Shown here piece by piece: positions 44,667-54,561 of a DNA stretch of 64,000 bases. Location: the NCBI GenBank assembly GCA_022432975.1, contig CM039502.1:23582383-23646382 (forward strand), written 5' to 3'. This DNA is from Begonia masoniana (Eukaryota > Streptophyta > Magnoliopsida > Cucurbitales > Begoniaceae). A program made the position numbers and the translations under genes. The notes below the pieces were generated by a model. It saw nothing but the letters and a program-made list of their open reading frames with translations. It did not search any database and had not been told where the DNA came from. Numbering within the stretch: the stretch's first letter is position 1; each line of letters begins with the position of its first letter.

Positions 44667-44904
44667 AGAGAAACCTTAATGCTCACGTGGGAATTTGTCT
44701 TCCCGAGCTTTAATATTTGTTGCTTTTTTGAAATTTCAAACTTATTGGCAAATGTTGGCCTTCTTGTTTAAACTTTATTAGATGCATGTTAGGATTAGAT
44801 GATGTTAGGATTAGATGAATGATAGGATTAGTTGGTGGCTTGGTTTGGCTCATTGAAGTTGAAGACATGGCTCAAGCCCACATGGTGACCATCATTCCTC
44901 TTCC

Positions 44905-44950
44905 AAGTCCAAGCCCAAGCCCAAGCCCAAACCCAAACCCAAGCCCACCA
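44905..44950 (+). repeat. Unexpanded hexamer run of the 3' LTR
   Basis: About seven CCAAGC-like units: CCAAGT, three CCAAGC, two CCAAAC and one CCAAGC. This is the short allele of the 166-copy array in the 5' LTR. Confidence 0.9.
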
Positions 44951-44956
44951 TTAGGT

Positions 44957-44967
44957 CTATATATTTA
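44957..44967 (+). promoter_or_regulatory. TATA-like element of the CRM 3' LTR
   Basis: TCTATATATTTATGG lies just after the hexamer run. The 5' LTR has a shortened TCTATATTCATGG at 33074, so its promoter core may be weakened. Confidence 0.4.
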
Positions 44968-47057
44968 TGGCATTGGTGTTTGTAACTTTTTTTGGTTGAT
45001 TTATGAGCACCCACGGATTTCTCTCTCTATAGAAGAAGAAGCTGGAGCAAAGAGCTTCCAAGGTAAGCTCGGTTGACAACAACCGAGGGGTTGCGCCCCC
45101 GAACCATTCTTCTAGCTTAGGTAGCTAGTTGGAGTAGATTTGCCACCTCCTTCTCCACTCTTTTGAGAGCGGAAAACAGCAAGGAGTGGCCTTAACCGAT
45201 TCCTTGAATCGAGTTATCTTCCTTGGAAGAAACTCTTGCCGGAAGCTCCATTGAAGCACTCACCGGCCGATTCTTAGAAAACATTACATAAATCCTTCGT
45301 CTTAACGAATCTGGACCACGACTTTCACCAGCACACACCTCACTCTCTTCACAAGATTCACCTAAAGTTTCATTAAATTTTGAGCACGTTTGATATTTCT
45401 TTTAGATTTTCCATTTTCGGTTTTCTCGGATTTGTGTCACCCAGAGCTAACCGGTCTTCTTCGAGTTCTTGAGTCCTATTCGCAGGTCGGAGCTCATCAC
45501 TCTCTCCCCTCAGCTCTCTTCTATGTTATTCCTCCAACAATCAGCTTCCTTCTGATTTCTTCCAATACTTCACTCTCGAGGTAAGATATAGACAATGTGT
45601 TTGCTGATTAGCTATTTAGGAGTTTAATTTTAGATTAGAGCTTGAGATTTGGTTTGCTGAGGAATTTATAGTATCAAAGTATTAATAGCTACTAACATAG
45701 TATTTATGAATTTGTCTAGATAATAGATGGAAAAGGCTCCAAGTGAAGGAAAGACGTTGCTAAGGAATCCATGTAACTGAGTGTGATAAGATTTCTAGCC
45801 ATTAGGGCCCTACATGTAACACCCGGTTCTTCGGGTTTTCAGATTTTGCTAAATAGTGGTATTTTTGTAAATAAGTGAAATAAGCCTGTTTTGTGAATGG
45901 AGAGCTTTATTAGGACCCTGATGAATTATGTGGATTTTAGAAGAAGTATGGAAATTTCAGAAATCCAAATCAAAAGTGTAACGCCCAAGTTTCCGTTTAT
46001 AACCCTATAACGGTTTAATTCGTAAAAATAGTAAATGAAATTCGTTTGACGAACGGAAAGTTTTATTGAAGCCCTTGTAATAAATTGGAATTATTGGTGA
46101 AATAAGAAAATTTTGAAGAAACCGAACCGATAGTCAAACAATGAAATAACGGAAAATTAAGTGGAGGGGCAAACTTGTCATTTGACAAGTTTAATTCATT
46201 TAAAATTTCCAAACCTTTCTTCCTTCTTCACTTAACGATTTTCAGAGAGAAATTTCCCTCTTCGCAATTCTTACTTTCCTCAACGACGCTTCTCCTCTTC
46301 AACGGTAATTCCTCCTCCAATCGACGAGTTTCCTTCACGTTTCCTTCTCTGAACAACGCCCTAGGTATGAATCTATAGTTTTGGATGGTTTATTCTCAAT
46401 TTTTAGAGATTTAAACGATTAGGATTTTGTAGGGTTTTCCTAGAAATAACCGAGTTTTGTTAGGAAAGGTTAGATATTGCTTTATGTATGATTATTGGAC
46501 GTAGTTAGATAGTATAAATGTTTGGGTTGCGATTTTCGGGTATTTAGAGCTTGGAAAACTCCATTAATGGAGGTTTGAAATTTTCGAGCGCGAATTACTC
46601 GACCAAATGCCCGAATGAGTTTAATTAAAGTTTTAGGAAATTTCTTTTACCAAGGAGTTTCGTTAGTTTCGGAAATTTGATGGTTTAGGCACGATTTTGA
46701 TAACGCTTATTGTGAAATATTCTAGGTGAACGACGCTCGTGAACGGAGCTCGGCTTTCTACGGACGACAAGTAAGTTCTCGTGACTTACTGTGGCCGATA
46801 GGCCTACACCATATGTCGTGTTTTGTTGTTGAGGATATTTGGTGCTATGTGTGTTTATACGTTTTGGTTGGATAGTTTAGGGTTAGTCCTTTTTATAGGT
46901 TACGCTTATATTGTTTGATGGTATTTGTGACGTTTTGATGGTACGCACGTTGTATGTTTATGTTACGCTTTTATTGTCATGCATCACCATTTTACAAATG
47001 TCATGAAAAAAAATGGATTTATGCATGGATTTCACGAAAGAAAAGGAAATGTGATGA

Positions 47058-47180
47058 CTTAAAATGAGACGACTAAGACGACTAAAATGAGATGACTACA
47101 ACGACTGAAATGAGATGACTATGACGAATGAAATGAGACGACTGAAACGAATGAAATGAGACGACTAACACGAACTGATA
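47058..47180 (+). repeat. LTR minisatellite, about five units of 23-26 bp
   Basis: Irregular units of AAATGAGA(C/T)GACTA(A/C/T)(A/G)ACGA(C/A)T(A/G). It lies in the inter-module position of the chimeric LTR. Confidence 0.75.
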
Positions 47181-47854
47181 AATGAAATGAATGCACGGAA
47201 ATTTATGAAAATTGCATATGCATGTTCATGCATTGTCATTTACGTAAAATTTACTGAGATTTATTCTCATAGGTGTCTCTATGGTGTAGGTGAAATCGAA
47301 ACAGGTGAGGAAGACGTTCCTCCGTTAGATGAGCACGCTGGTTGAAGAAAAATGCCCGTGGGAGTGCGCTGGCGCAGTTGGTGCGATTTTGACTCGTGGG
47401 GACCGCTGGATAGGTATTATGAACATGTTAGGTGAAGAATGTATAGATAGTGTTTTAGGTCGATTAGAAAAGCTAGTTTGATGATATTCTGATAACAACG
47501 ATTTCTGGATAGTTTTTATGGGAAAATGTATGAAATGATGAGTTGTGATGTTAATGTTAGGGTATTAGAACGTATAGGAAGTGAAGCTTTAATTCGGAAA
47601 TATACTGGAACTGCTTGGGAGTTTTAAACTCGTAGGGATATGGTTAGTTTTCAAACCGACCAACGCAGTTCGTTTTCGTGAATTTTCAACATGTTTTTGG
47701 ATACGTTTTCGGGCACGATTTTAAGTCGGATTTTTAGGATTTTGATGAATTTTATAGATTGTGGAAAGTTGATTAAAATTAAAATGTTTTTATGAAGGAA
47801 TTTTAGGTGTGAAATGAAGAAATGGTGCGTAAGGAAAGGAAAAACCAGAGAGAG

Positions 47855-47945
47855 GGCCGATCGGTCGCTGGTTTTGGACGATCGATCGGCCAAATTGATG
47901 TTTTTATAGTTTTGGCAGCAAGGTAGCCGATCGATCGGCCAAACA
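47855..47945. repeat. Palindrome cluster (GCCGATCGATCGGCC type)
   Basis: GGCCGATCGGTCGC, GACGATCGATCGGCC and GTAGCCGATCGATCGGCC occur within 90 bases. They are followed by repeated CACTGTTCAC(G/A)CACTGTTCA units (about 47950-48040). Same palindrome type as at 4905-5042. Confidence 0.75.
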
Positions 47946-48217
47946 ATTTTCACGCACTGTTCACGCACTGTTCATGGGCACTGTTCACAATTACTGTGCA
48001 CGTATTGTTCACAGAAAACTGTTCACGGCACTGTTCACCGAAAAAAAAAAAAGGATAAAAATAAATAAATAAATAAATCTATGAAATTTTACATGCTTCT
48101 TATACAAAGTTTTATAAGGGAAGTTCACTCATTTTGGAGAATTTTTATAGATGTTTAATATATTCTAAAATTTTCTTTAGAATTTCTAAGAAAGTAACTA
48201 CGGGTCGTTACACTACA

Positions 48218-49066
48218 TCACAGGGGTACTAGGAAATTTGTACTGATGTTACTTGATGATTTTTGGATGACTGAGAGTTATGCTATATGATGTTCTGATA
48301 GAGTTGTCGGTTCTAGTATAATTTCCTTCCTTAATCTGATGATTTAAGTGAATTCATATTCCATGCATCACGATTCATTTATCAAGTATACGAAATACTT
48401 TACACGCATACTCCCTACGAATGAAACAAGTAAACGAAACCTATGAAACTCTAATTAAGTGAGAGTCGGGGGCGGTTTTGGCCATGTCACTGTCCAGGGA
48501 TGGACCATGATTCTTGCCCGAAAAGGGGCCATGTACATGCACTCTGCCTACCCCCTTCGGCACAAACTCCTCCTTAGTCCATGATATGAAAACGATGAAC
48601 AAGAATATAATTACCTTGATACGAACAAGAACATGAACACAAATATGATTTATTAAGTATGCATTCATGAACATACATGTATATGTTGCACTCCATAATA
48701 AGAATTAGGCTTATAGTTCCTACCTTATGATGTAGGTGACGAAGCAGCAGGTGAGGACTTCACTCTAGAAGAACATGCTTAGGTCTGGTTACTGGATGTT
48801 GCTCATGGTGATGGTTTGTGGCTGGAAGGCGATATTGACCCGTGGAGTACTGTTCTTAGTACATGTTAGTAAGTCCTAAGATACTGAATATTAAGTAAGA
48901 CAAGTTTTTCTTTTATGTTGATGATTACCGGGCTTGTCTGGTATAACCCTATGTTTTAAGGATTTTAAGACTAAAGATTTCCACCGTTTCTAAGTCTTCC
49001 GCTATGCGTGTTCTAGTCGAGGTTATGATTTTAGTGCATGAGTTTATGGGAATGAAGTTTGAGGTT
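48218..49066 (+). mobile_element. 5' LTR piece of the plus-strand Tekay-like element (module region)
   Basis: It continues ACATCACAGGGGTACTAGG exactly as the 3' LTR does at 59590. It contains GGGCGGTTTTGGCCATGTCAC, the AATAAGAATTAGGCTTATAG module near 48698, and a CTTCCGCTATGCG motif near 49006 that other LTRs also have before their minisatellites (20751). Confidence 0.8.
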
Positions 49067-51434
49067 TGTGACGACCCCAACCCGGTCAGGACCGTCACGG
49101 CCTAGCCATAACTTACTCCTAACTTAGTCTCTATAATATTACGTAGAAATTTTCTTTTTTTTTTTAAACACATTACATAACACCTTAAGTAAAATAGAAA
49201 CTAATTAAATAAGTCAATAAAATAAAGGGGAGGGCAAAACCCTCAAATGCGTCAGCCAAAAGGGGCGACTAGTCGCCTTTCCTCACTGGCGATCAGTCGC
49301 CAGTGAAGGAAAAATGAGGGGCGATCTATCGCCCAATTTGGGCGATCGTTCGCCCCTTGAGTTCGCCTAAGCGATCGCCTATCAGGCGCTCTGGAATTTC
49401 ATTCCAGAGCGTCGCCTATTTACCACAACCGCCGATCGATCGCCTCCCAGGGGCGAGCGATCGGCATGCGTTCTGAATCCGAATTCCAGAACGCTGCATA
49501 CTCCTTTCTCTTCCACTCTTTTTCCTTTCCACTTCCCCATACCCTTCACCAAATAACTTCCAATACTCCCCAACATAAAATCTATCATACATAAACCAAA
49601 ACATTCATTCATCAATCATCCAAAGTGCGGCATTAACGCAACCTAAGCATACGAGAAAAACTCATGAAAACGAACCACGTGGATCGCTCTAAAACCGAGC
49701 CAATCCTCACAGTTCAAAACACCTAAATCATCAAACACATCAATAAAACCACAATTTCAACAACTTAACATAGATGCGTAATTTCCTAAACTTCACCAAA
49801 ACAAATACGTACAAATCATCTAAATAAAATCAACTCCAAGTCTACGTTCATTACACTATTCTCAAAATATCAAACTCCTCTAAACAACCTAAAATTTATC
49901 GTTCATTCTATTCATCCTCCTCTATACACCATATTACCCCAAAATATTCGGAGTCCACACCCGAGTCGTCATACCAAGCTAAAACACGCCCCGTCGCCAT
50001 GATCCTCTCCCATCGACCACTTAAGCGTTATCATCCGGAGGGAAATCCTCACCTTCGTTATCGTCACCTACATCATACGATAAATACATTAAGCCTAATG
50101 CTTAGTAAAGAGTGCACTAAGTATAACATTACATATATGCATGACATTTATAAAACATATTCGTTTTCGTTTTATTTCATTAACTTTAAATCATTCGTCT
50201 ATATAATAGACCATTTCCTTGCCCCGTGAGAACCATAACTTGCCCCGTGAGAACACATATCATATAACATAGCTCGTTGTCATTCATTAGTTCCATTTTT
50301 ATAAAACATGCTCATAAATAGTTCGTGTGCACTTTTAGGAAAAACATGATGCATGGTGACAAACGTTCACATAGAGAAATCATCAAAGACAAACTCTTAA
50401 ACATCTATAGCCCGTAGGCGGACGAACACTTAATTAGAAGCTAAACTCTCGCCTTAGAATACCCGACTCCCAAGACCCTTACAATCAACGAACATTATCG
50501 AATCATACAATTTTTATATCGTTACGACATAGAGCCTTAGGGGCCGGAAACCTAACACTCACTTACCTGGCGTCCTAGATATGCCGAGCACCGTCCTTTG
50601 AGCTTGGGTTACCTAGGGCATTTAACAACACATCATTAATATCGACCCTCAAATATCAAATCTAAACAAATTGACGTCTCGAGCTAGGACAAATTCTTCT
50701 AAAACTCTAATCACTTCATTCGGGTATTTCGTCGAGCACATTGTACCCACTAATTTCTAAGCCTCATTTAATAGTTCACAACAACCTAAAATTAACCCAA
50801 AATCAACTATAACTTCAACCAACACCATTAATTCATACCAACTACCATAATAGTCATAAATTTATCATCAATGGGCATTAAAACCATAAAACTACCAATT
50901 TATATTAAAACCTATGTTTTTCCCTAACCCTAACTCGATAAAACACATCCAAATCCAAACCCTAAATTACCACTAAACACTTGGGATAGGAGGGTCTTAC
51001 CTAGAACGTTGTTTTGCCAAAGAAAAGGGAAGAGAAAATCGCCGGAATCGGGAGGAGTCGCCGGCGTTGGAGAATCGGCGATGGAGGATAGAAAATCGCC
51101 AGAGTGGGGAGGGAGTTCGCGTTCTGGAGAGGAGGAATGAGAGAAGAAGGAGAGTTTTTAAGTTTTTAATAAAATTTTGACTTTGAAAATTACCTAAATG
51201 CCCTTAGTTAATTTCTTAACTTAAATCGTCATTTCATCTATCGATTTGGTTTCTCCAAAATTCCCTTATTCCTCCAAATATTTCCATTTATTCTTAGGGT
51301 CCTAACGAGACTTCCCGTTTGCAAATCGGACTTAATTTACTCTTTCTACGAATTATAACTCTATAATGCTTAAAATATTTAAAACTCAAAATTTATAGCT
51401 CGAAATCCCTAAAACGAAATTCCCGGGCGTTACA
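49067..51434 (-). mobile_element. Solo LTR, family B-related, TSD AGGTT
   Basis: On the plus strand it runs from TGTGACGACCCCAACCC to CCCGGGCGTTACA, flanked by AGGTT at 49062-49066 and 51435-51439. The minus strand is sense: donor module in reverse near 50559 (CACTTACCTGGCGTCC) and second module near 50085-50112 (TAAGCCTAATGCTTAGTAAAG). It has a hairpin island at 49255-49495. TTGCCCCGTGAGAAC occurs twice near 50218-50252. Confidence 0.9.
49255..49495. repeat. Hairpin island with GGCGA(C/T)...TCGCC palindromes
   Basis: GGCGACTAGTCGCC; CACTGGCGA-TCAG-TCGCCAGTG; GGGCGATCTATCGCCC with GGGCGATCGTTCGCCCC; CGCTCTGGAAT-TTC-ATTCCAGAGCG; CGATCGATCG. It ends with the CTCTGGAA/TTCCAGAG hairpin type also present in both family B islands. 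Confidence 0.88.
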
Positions 51435-51483
51435 AGGTTCGTGGAAGTTAAGAATTGTTTGGTTTAGAGTAGGAGTACAACAG

Positions 51484-51690
51484 ATGTTCAGCGGAGGAAT
51501 AATTTTGTTTTTGCTTCTACCACTAAGACTGTTCAGCAGAGGATGTATTTCGTCCCTACTTCTACCGCTGAGACTGTTCAGCGGAGGAAGTATTTGGTCT
51601 CTGCTTCTACCACTGAGACTGTTCAGCGGAGGATGCATTCTGTTTCTGCTTCTACCGCTGAGACTGTTCAGCGGTAGATGTGAGTAATAA
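51484..51690 (+). repeat. 45-bp LTR minisatellite, about 4.5 units
   Basis: Units contain GTTCAGCGGAGGATGCATTC, then CTGCTTCTACCGCTGAGACT. It is the same repeat, in LTR sense, as at 29236-29440. Open frames through it are a consequence of the period (45 is divisible by three). Confidence 0.92.
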
Positions 51691-51699
51691 GTTTTGTCG

Positions 51700-52060
51700 T
51701 TTGTGGATCGTTGGATGTTGGATGTATAAGTTATCCGACTAACGTCATCGGTAGATGTTGAGTGTTACTGTGGATCGGTGGACGTTGGATGTAGGAGTCA
51801 TCTGGCTGACGTCATCAGTAGTTGTTGAGTGTTACTATGGATTGGTGGACGTTGGATGTATGAGTTATCCGGCTTACGTCACCGGTAGATGTTGAGTGTT
51901 ACTATGGATTGGTGGACGTTGGATGTATGAGTTATCCGGCTTACGTCACCGGTAGATGTTGAGTGTTACTGTGGATTGATGGATGTTGGATGTATAAGTC
52001 ATCCGGCTGACGTTATCGGTAGATGTTGAGCGTTAAAGTTAATCGGTCGATGTCTATCGG
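51700..52060 (+). repeat. 66-bp-class LTR minisatellite, about five units
   Basis: Units contain GTGGAT(C/T)G(G/T)TGGA(C/T)GTTGGATGTA, then TCCGGCT(G/T)ACGTCA(T/C)CGGTAGATGTTGAGTG. One unit has a perfect TGACGTCA (near 51808). The CCGGCTGACGTCATCGG core is the one of the 54-bp array at 22000. Confidence 0.9.
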
Positions 52061-52604
52061 CTGATGTTGTTCGGTAGATTTCATTTCTTCAATGAAACCC
52101 GATAGGAATAAATGAACATTTCTACTGTTCCTTTGATGAAACCAGAGACGAATTGTCCATTTGAGGAAACTCGATAGGAAGAGTCGACTTCACTGTATAA
52201 ATTTAAGGAAAACCCGAGAGGAAGATTTATTGTTTCTACGCTAAAACCCGAGAAGGAAATTTAGTCTCTTGAAGTGTCAACCCCTCAGACAAGGTGTCGA
52301 CCGAACTTACAAAGGGATGCCAACCCGAGAAGAAATAGACCTTTGAAGTGTTGACCCCTACCACATAAAGTGTCAAACTCGGGGACTTTGGTTAGTTTCA
52401 TTTTATAACGAGTCTTTTTGGGTATGTTATAAGTTAGAACCAAAATGTTGGTAGATATGGATTTTAATGCCCGAGTTCGTTCTCTAACGAGCGAAACGAA
52501 AGGAAACGAACGGACAAATAATGAATGAAATGATGAACGAATAAAAAAAAGAAAAGAATATATTAAGATCTTATAGGTAGATGTTCTACGTTTTCAAGTA
52601 GTTA

Positions 52605-52706
52605 TGTGACGACCCCGACCCGATCAGGGTGCCACGGGCGTTACCGTGACCTAACTTAATATAACCCTTGTAAGTCTCGTAAGTCATGTAAAAACATTTC
52701 TCCCTT
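52605..52706 (-). repeat. Inverted terminal segment (LTR 3' end in reverse)
   Basis: It matches the reverse complement of 54262-54358, and of 52997-53093, with few differences. The palindromic pairs span GGTCACGGTAACGCCCG and CATGACTTACGAGACTTACG. Confidence 0.88.
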
Positions 52707-52814
52707 TTTAGTTTCCCCTTTTTAATTTTTTATTTTTACGTATTCTAATACTAGGCAACAAAACCAAGCAACAAAACCATGCAATAGAGGGGCAAAATCG
52801 TCAAAGGCGCCCAA

Positions 52815-53093
52815 AATAAGAGGGCATAGTAGAAACTCATATATTTTAGGCTCGAATGAAGTTGGAAGTATTTAGATAAAGATATTATTCGAGTGTTCAG
52901 CTTAAGTAAACTGTTGAGAGGGTAAGGGATGTGTTGTTTACTTTTGTAAAGAGGATGAATTTGATCGATACGAAGTCTTGGATGTATAATCTGGGAGAAA
53001 TGTTTTTACATGACTTACGAGACTTACGAGGGTTATATTAAGTTAGGTCACGGTAACGCCCGTGGCAGCCCTGATCCGGTGTGGGTCGTCACA
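52815..53093 (+). repeat. Left direct (LTR-like) repeat of the gag-only element
   Basis: It contains AAGAGGGCATAGTAGAAACTC through GTCGTCACA and closely matches 54083-54358. It is followed four bases later by a PBS. Confidence 0.85.
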
Positions 53094-53097
53094 ATTA

Positions 53098-53109
53098 TAG
53101 TATCAGAGC
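53098..53109 (+). other. Primer binding site variant
   Basis: TAGTATCAGAGC differs from TGGTATCAGAGC by one base, at the expected place after the LTR end. Confidence 0.75.
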
Positions 53110-53259
53110 TACCGGGTTTTAAAAGCGATTCTGTGGACTGCCTGCCAAACACGATCCGCTGCACGAGGACTCTCCATCGACTATAAGTGTTTACGTTTGA
53201 GTATGATTCTTAATTGTTTATTTTGTATGTGTGTTCCTAATGTGTCTAGGAATAAGAAA

Positions 53260-53704
53260 ATGCCAAAAGCACCTAGACAACCCGAGGAGAATCCTATTAG
53301 CCAGCTTGTGGAGATAGTGCACTAACAATCCGAACAGATAAAGATTTTACTCAACCGAAATGGAAATGGTAATGGACAAAGTAGTACTTCGTGGAACCGG
53401 GGTGGAGAACAAACTAGGCAATTTTGACCTCCAATGTTCGGTGGATGTGTCATAGATCCAATCCAGGCTGAGGGGTCCATAGGTGATTTTCCGTCACCCC
53501 CAGTTGATGAAAGGCCACAACCAGTGCGGGGCATTAAGAGGCCCAACAATTCATCGATTGTGAAGGATAGGAGCAAACGACCCCGAGGAGCTCGTCAAGC
53601 TCCTCTGTGCCCTACATGTCGGAAAGGGTCATTTCGGGTAATGTAGATTGTATTCGGACCGATGTTTTAGGTGTGATAGAAAGGGTCACCGAGCCAGAGA
53701 TTGT
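53260..53704 (+). pseudogene. gag: Internally deleted gag with zinc knuckle
   Basis: The reading begins MPKAPRQPEENPISQLVEIV at an ATG after GTGTCTAG, then meets stops (TAA near 53323, TGA near 53425). It keeps the N-terminal and C-terminal gag ends but has lost the central capsid domain: the text jumps from the PPMFGG-type region to RGIKRPNNSSIVKDRSKRPRG. It ends in a CCHC knuckle CFRCDRKGHRARDC (53663-53704), with a frame change between. It resembles the gag at 6747 and 54562. No protease or polymerase follows. Confidence 0.75.
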
Positions 53705-54082
53705 CTAGGGCCGAATAAGAAGCTACCGAGTGGTCCTTCGAGGATAATTGCTATGATCAAAGATAAGGAAGCTGACCAACCAAGTGTTATTCCAGGTATA
53801 ATTTTATTTCCGTAGTCAATAGAATGAAGAACATTAAAATAGAAGTGTAGTTTAGAGTAAGGATTTAATAATAAGATGTGTAAAATAGATAGAAGTAGGC
53901 TTGAAAAAAAAATCAAATCAAATCAAATAAAAGGGGTTGGAAAAATATTAGGAGGGAAAGATACTAGGTGAACGGGACAAAAAGGACAATAGATTAAATA
54001 CAGGACAACGTAAACCTTGGAGAGAAATAGTTATGCATTAAGATAGGTAACCTGGCTTTGATACCGCTAGTACGTCAAAGTG
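53705..54082. other. Noncoding part of the gag-only element, with inverted PBS-like motif
   Basis: No coding signal. AT-rich, with A-runs near 53910. Near 54052-54066 ACCTGGCTTTGATACC is, in reverse complement, GGTATCAAAGCCAGGT, i.e. a PBS-like sequence facing left, directly next to the right LTR repeat. Confidence 0.5.
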
Positions 54083-54358
54083 AATAAGAGGACATAGTAG
54101 AAACTCAAATATTTTAGGCTCGAATGAAGTTGGAAGTATTTAGATAAAGATATTATTCGAGTGTTCAACTTAAGTAAACTGTTGAGAGGAGGGATGTGTT
54201 GTTTACTTTTGTAAAGAGGATGAATTTGTTCGATACGAAGTCTTGGATGTATAATCTGGGAGAAATGTTTTTACATGACTTACGAGACTTACGAGGGTTA
54301 TATTAAGTTAGGTCACGGTAACGCCCGTGGCGGCCCTGATCGGGTTGGGGTCGTCACA
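54083..54358 (+). repeat. Right direct (LTR-like) repeat of the gag-only element
   Basis: It ends GGCCCTGATCGGGTTGGGGTCGTCACA-like and is followed by the TSD AGTTA. It matches 52815-53093. Confidence 0.85.
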
Positions 54359-54404
54359 AGTTAAGTCAAGAAACTGTCTCGGCCCTCTGGGGTTGTTAAA
54401 ATTA

Positions 54405-54416
54405 TGGTATCAGAGC
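54405..54416 (+). other. Primer binding site of the plus-strand Tekay-like element
   Basis: TGGTATCAGAGC lies after the degraded LTR end GGTTGTTAAA and ATTA. It fixes the 5' border of the internal region. Confidence 0.85.
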
Positions 54417-54490
54417 TAAATTGAGTTCTAAAATCAATTCTGTAGACTGCCTTCCTACACAAATTGCCACATGAGTACACTCCAACAACT

Positions 54491-54551
54491 GTAAGTGTTT
54501 ATGCTTTTATTAATGTCATTCAAGGATATGATGTGTTTATGATATGTGCAG
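54491..54551 (+). other. Putative short leader intron
   Basis: A GTAAGTGTTT donor at 54491 and a TATGTGCAG acceptor ending 54551 bracket 61 bases just before the gag ATG at 54562. The same arrangement with altered donor is seen at 6682-6736 (GTTAGTG...GTGTCTAG) and 53181-53250 (TATAAGTG...GTGTCTAG). Splicing is inferred, not shown. Confidence 0.35.
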
Positions 54552-54561
54552 GAATTCCAAG

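Larger units (their letters stand above)
44483..45499 (+). mobile_element. 3' LTR of the CRM-like element
   Basis: It runs from TGATGTACCTCG to GAGCTCATCA, 1017 bases, followed by the TSD CTCTC. It carries the end of pol, a short hexamer run (44905-44950), a TATA-like region and the AGCACCCACGG block, in the same order as the 5' LTR. Confidence 0.9.
45815..48212 (+). mobile_element. Chimeric solo LTR, TSD CTACA, with two LTR starts
   Basis: The insertion is flanked by CTACA (45810-45814 and 48213-48217), begins TGTAACACCCGGTTC and ends GGGTCGTTACA. A second LTR start, TGTAACGCCCAAGTTTCC, occurs 162 bases in (45977). Only one LTR end is present, so it reads as the first 162 bases of one LTR joined to a whole LTR of another. 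The rest carries an acceptor/donor region (CGACAAGTAAGT near 46765), GGCCTACACCATATG near 46801 and a GATCGATCGGCC palindrome cluster near 47860-47942. Its body resembles the LTR at 2959. Confidence 0.8.
52605..54358. mobile_element. Gag-only retroelement with inverted ends, TSD AGTTA
   Basis: AGTTA lies on both sides (52600-52604, 54359-54363). The left end is TGTGACGACCCCGACCCG, the reverse complement of the right end CGGGTTGGGGTCGTCACA; about 100 bases match in inverted orientation. Inside, a direct repeat of about 278 bases (52815-53093 and 54083-54358) acts as LTR 3' parts, followed by PBS and a deleted gag. A normal LTR element would start with an LTR 5' end; here the first 200 bases are an LTR 3' end turned round. 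It is non-autonomous, with no pol. Confidence 0.75.
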
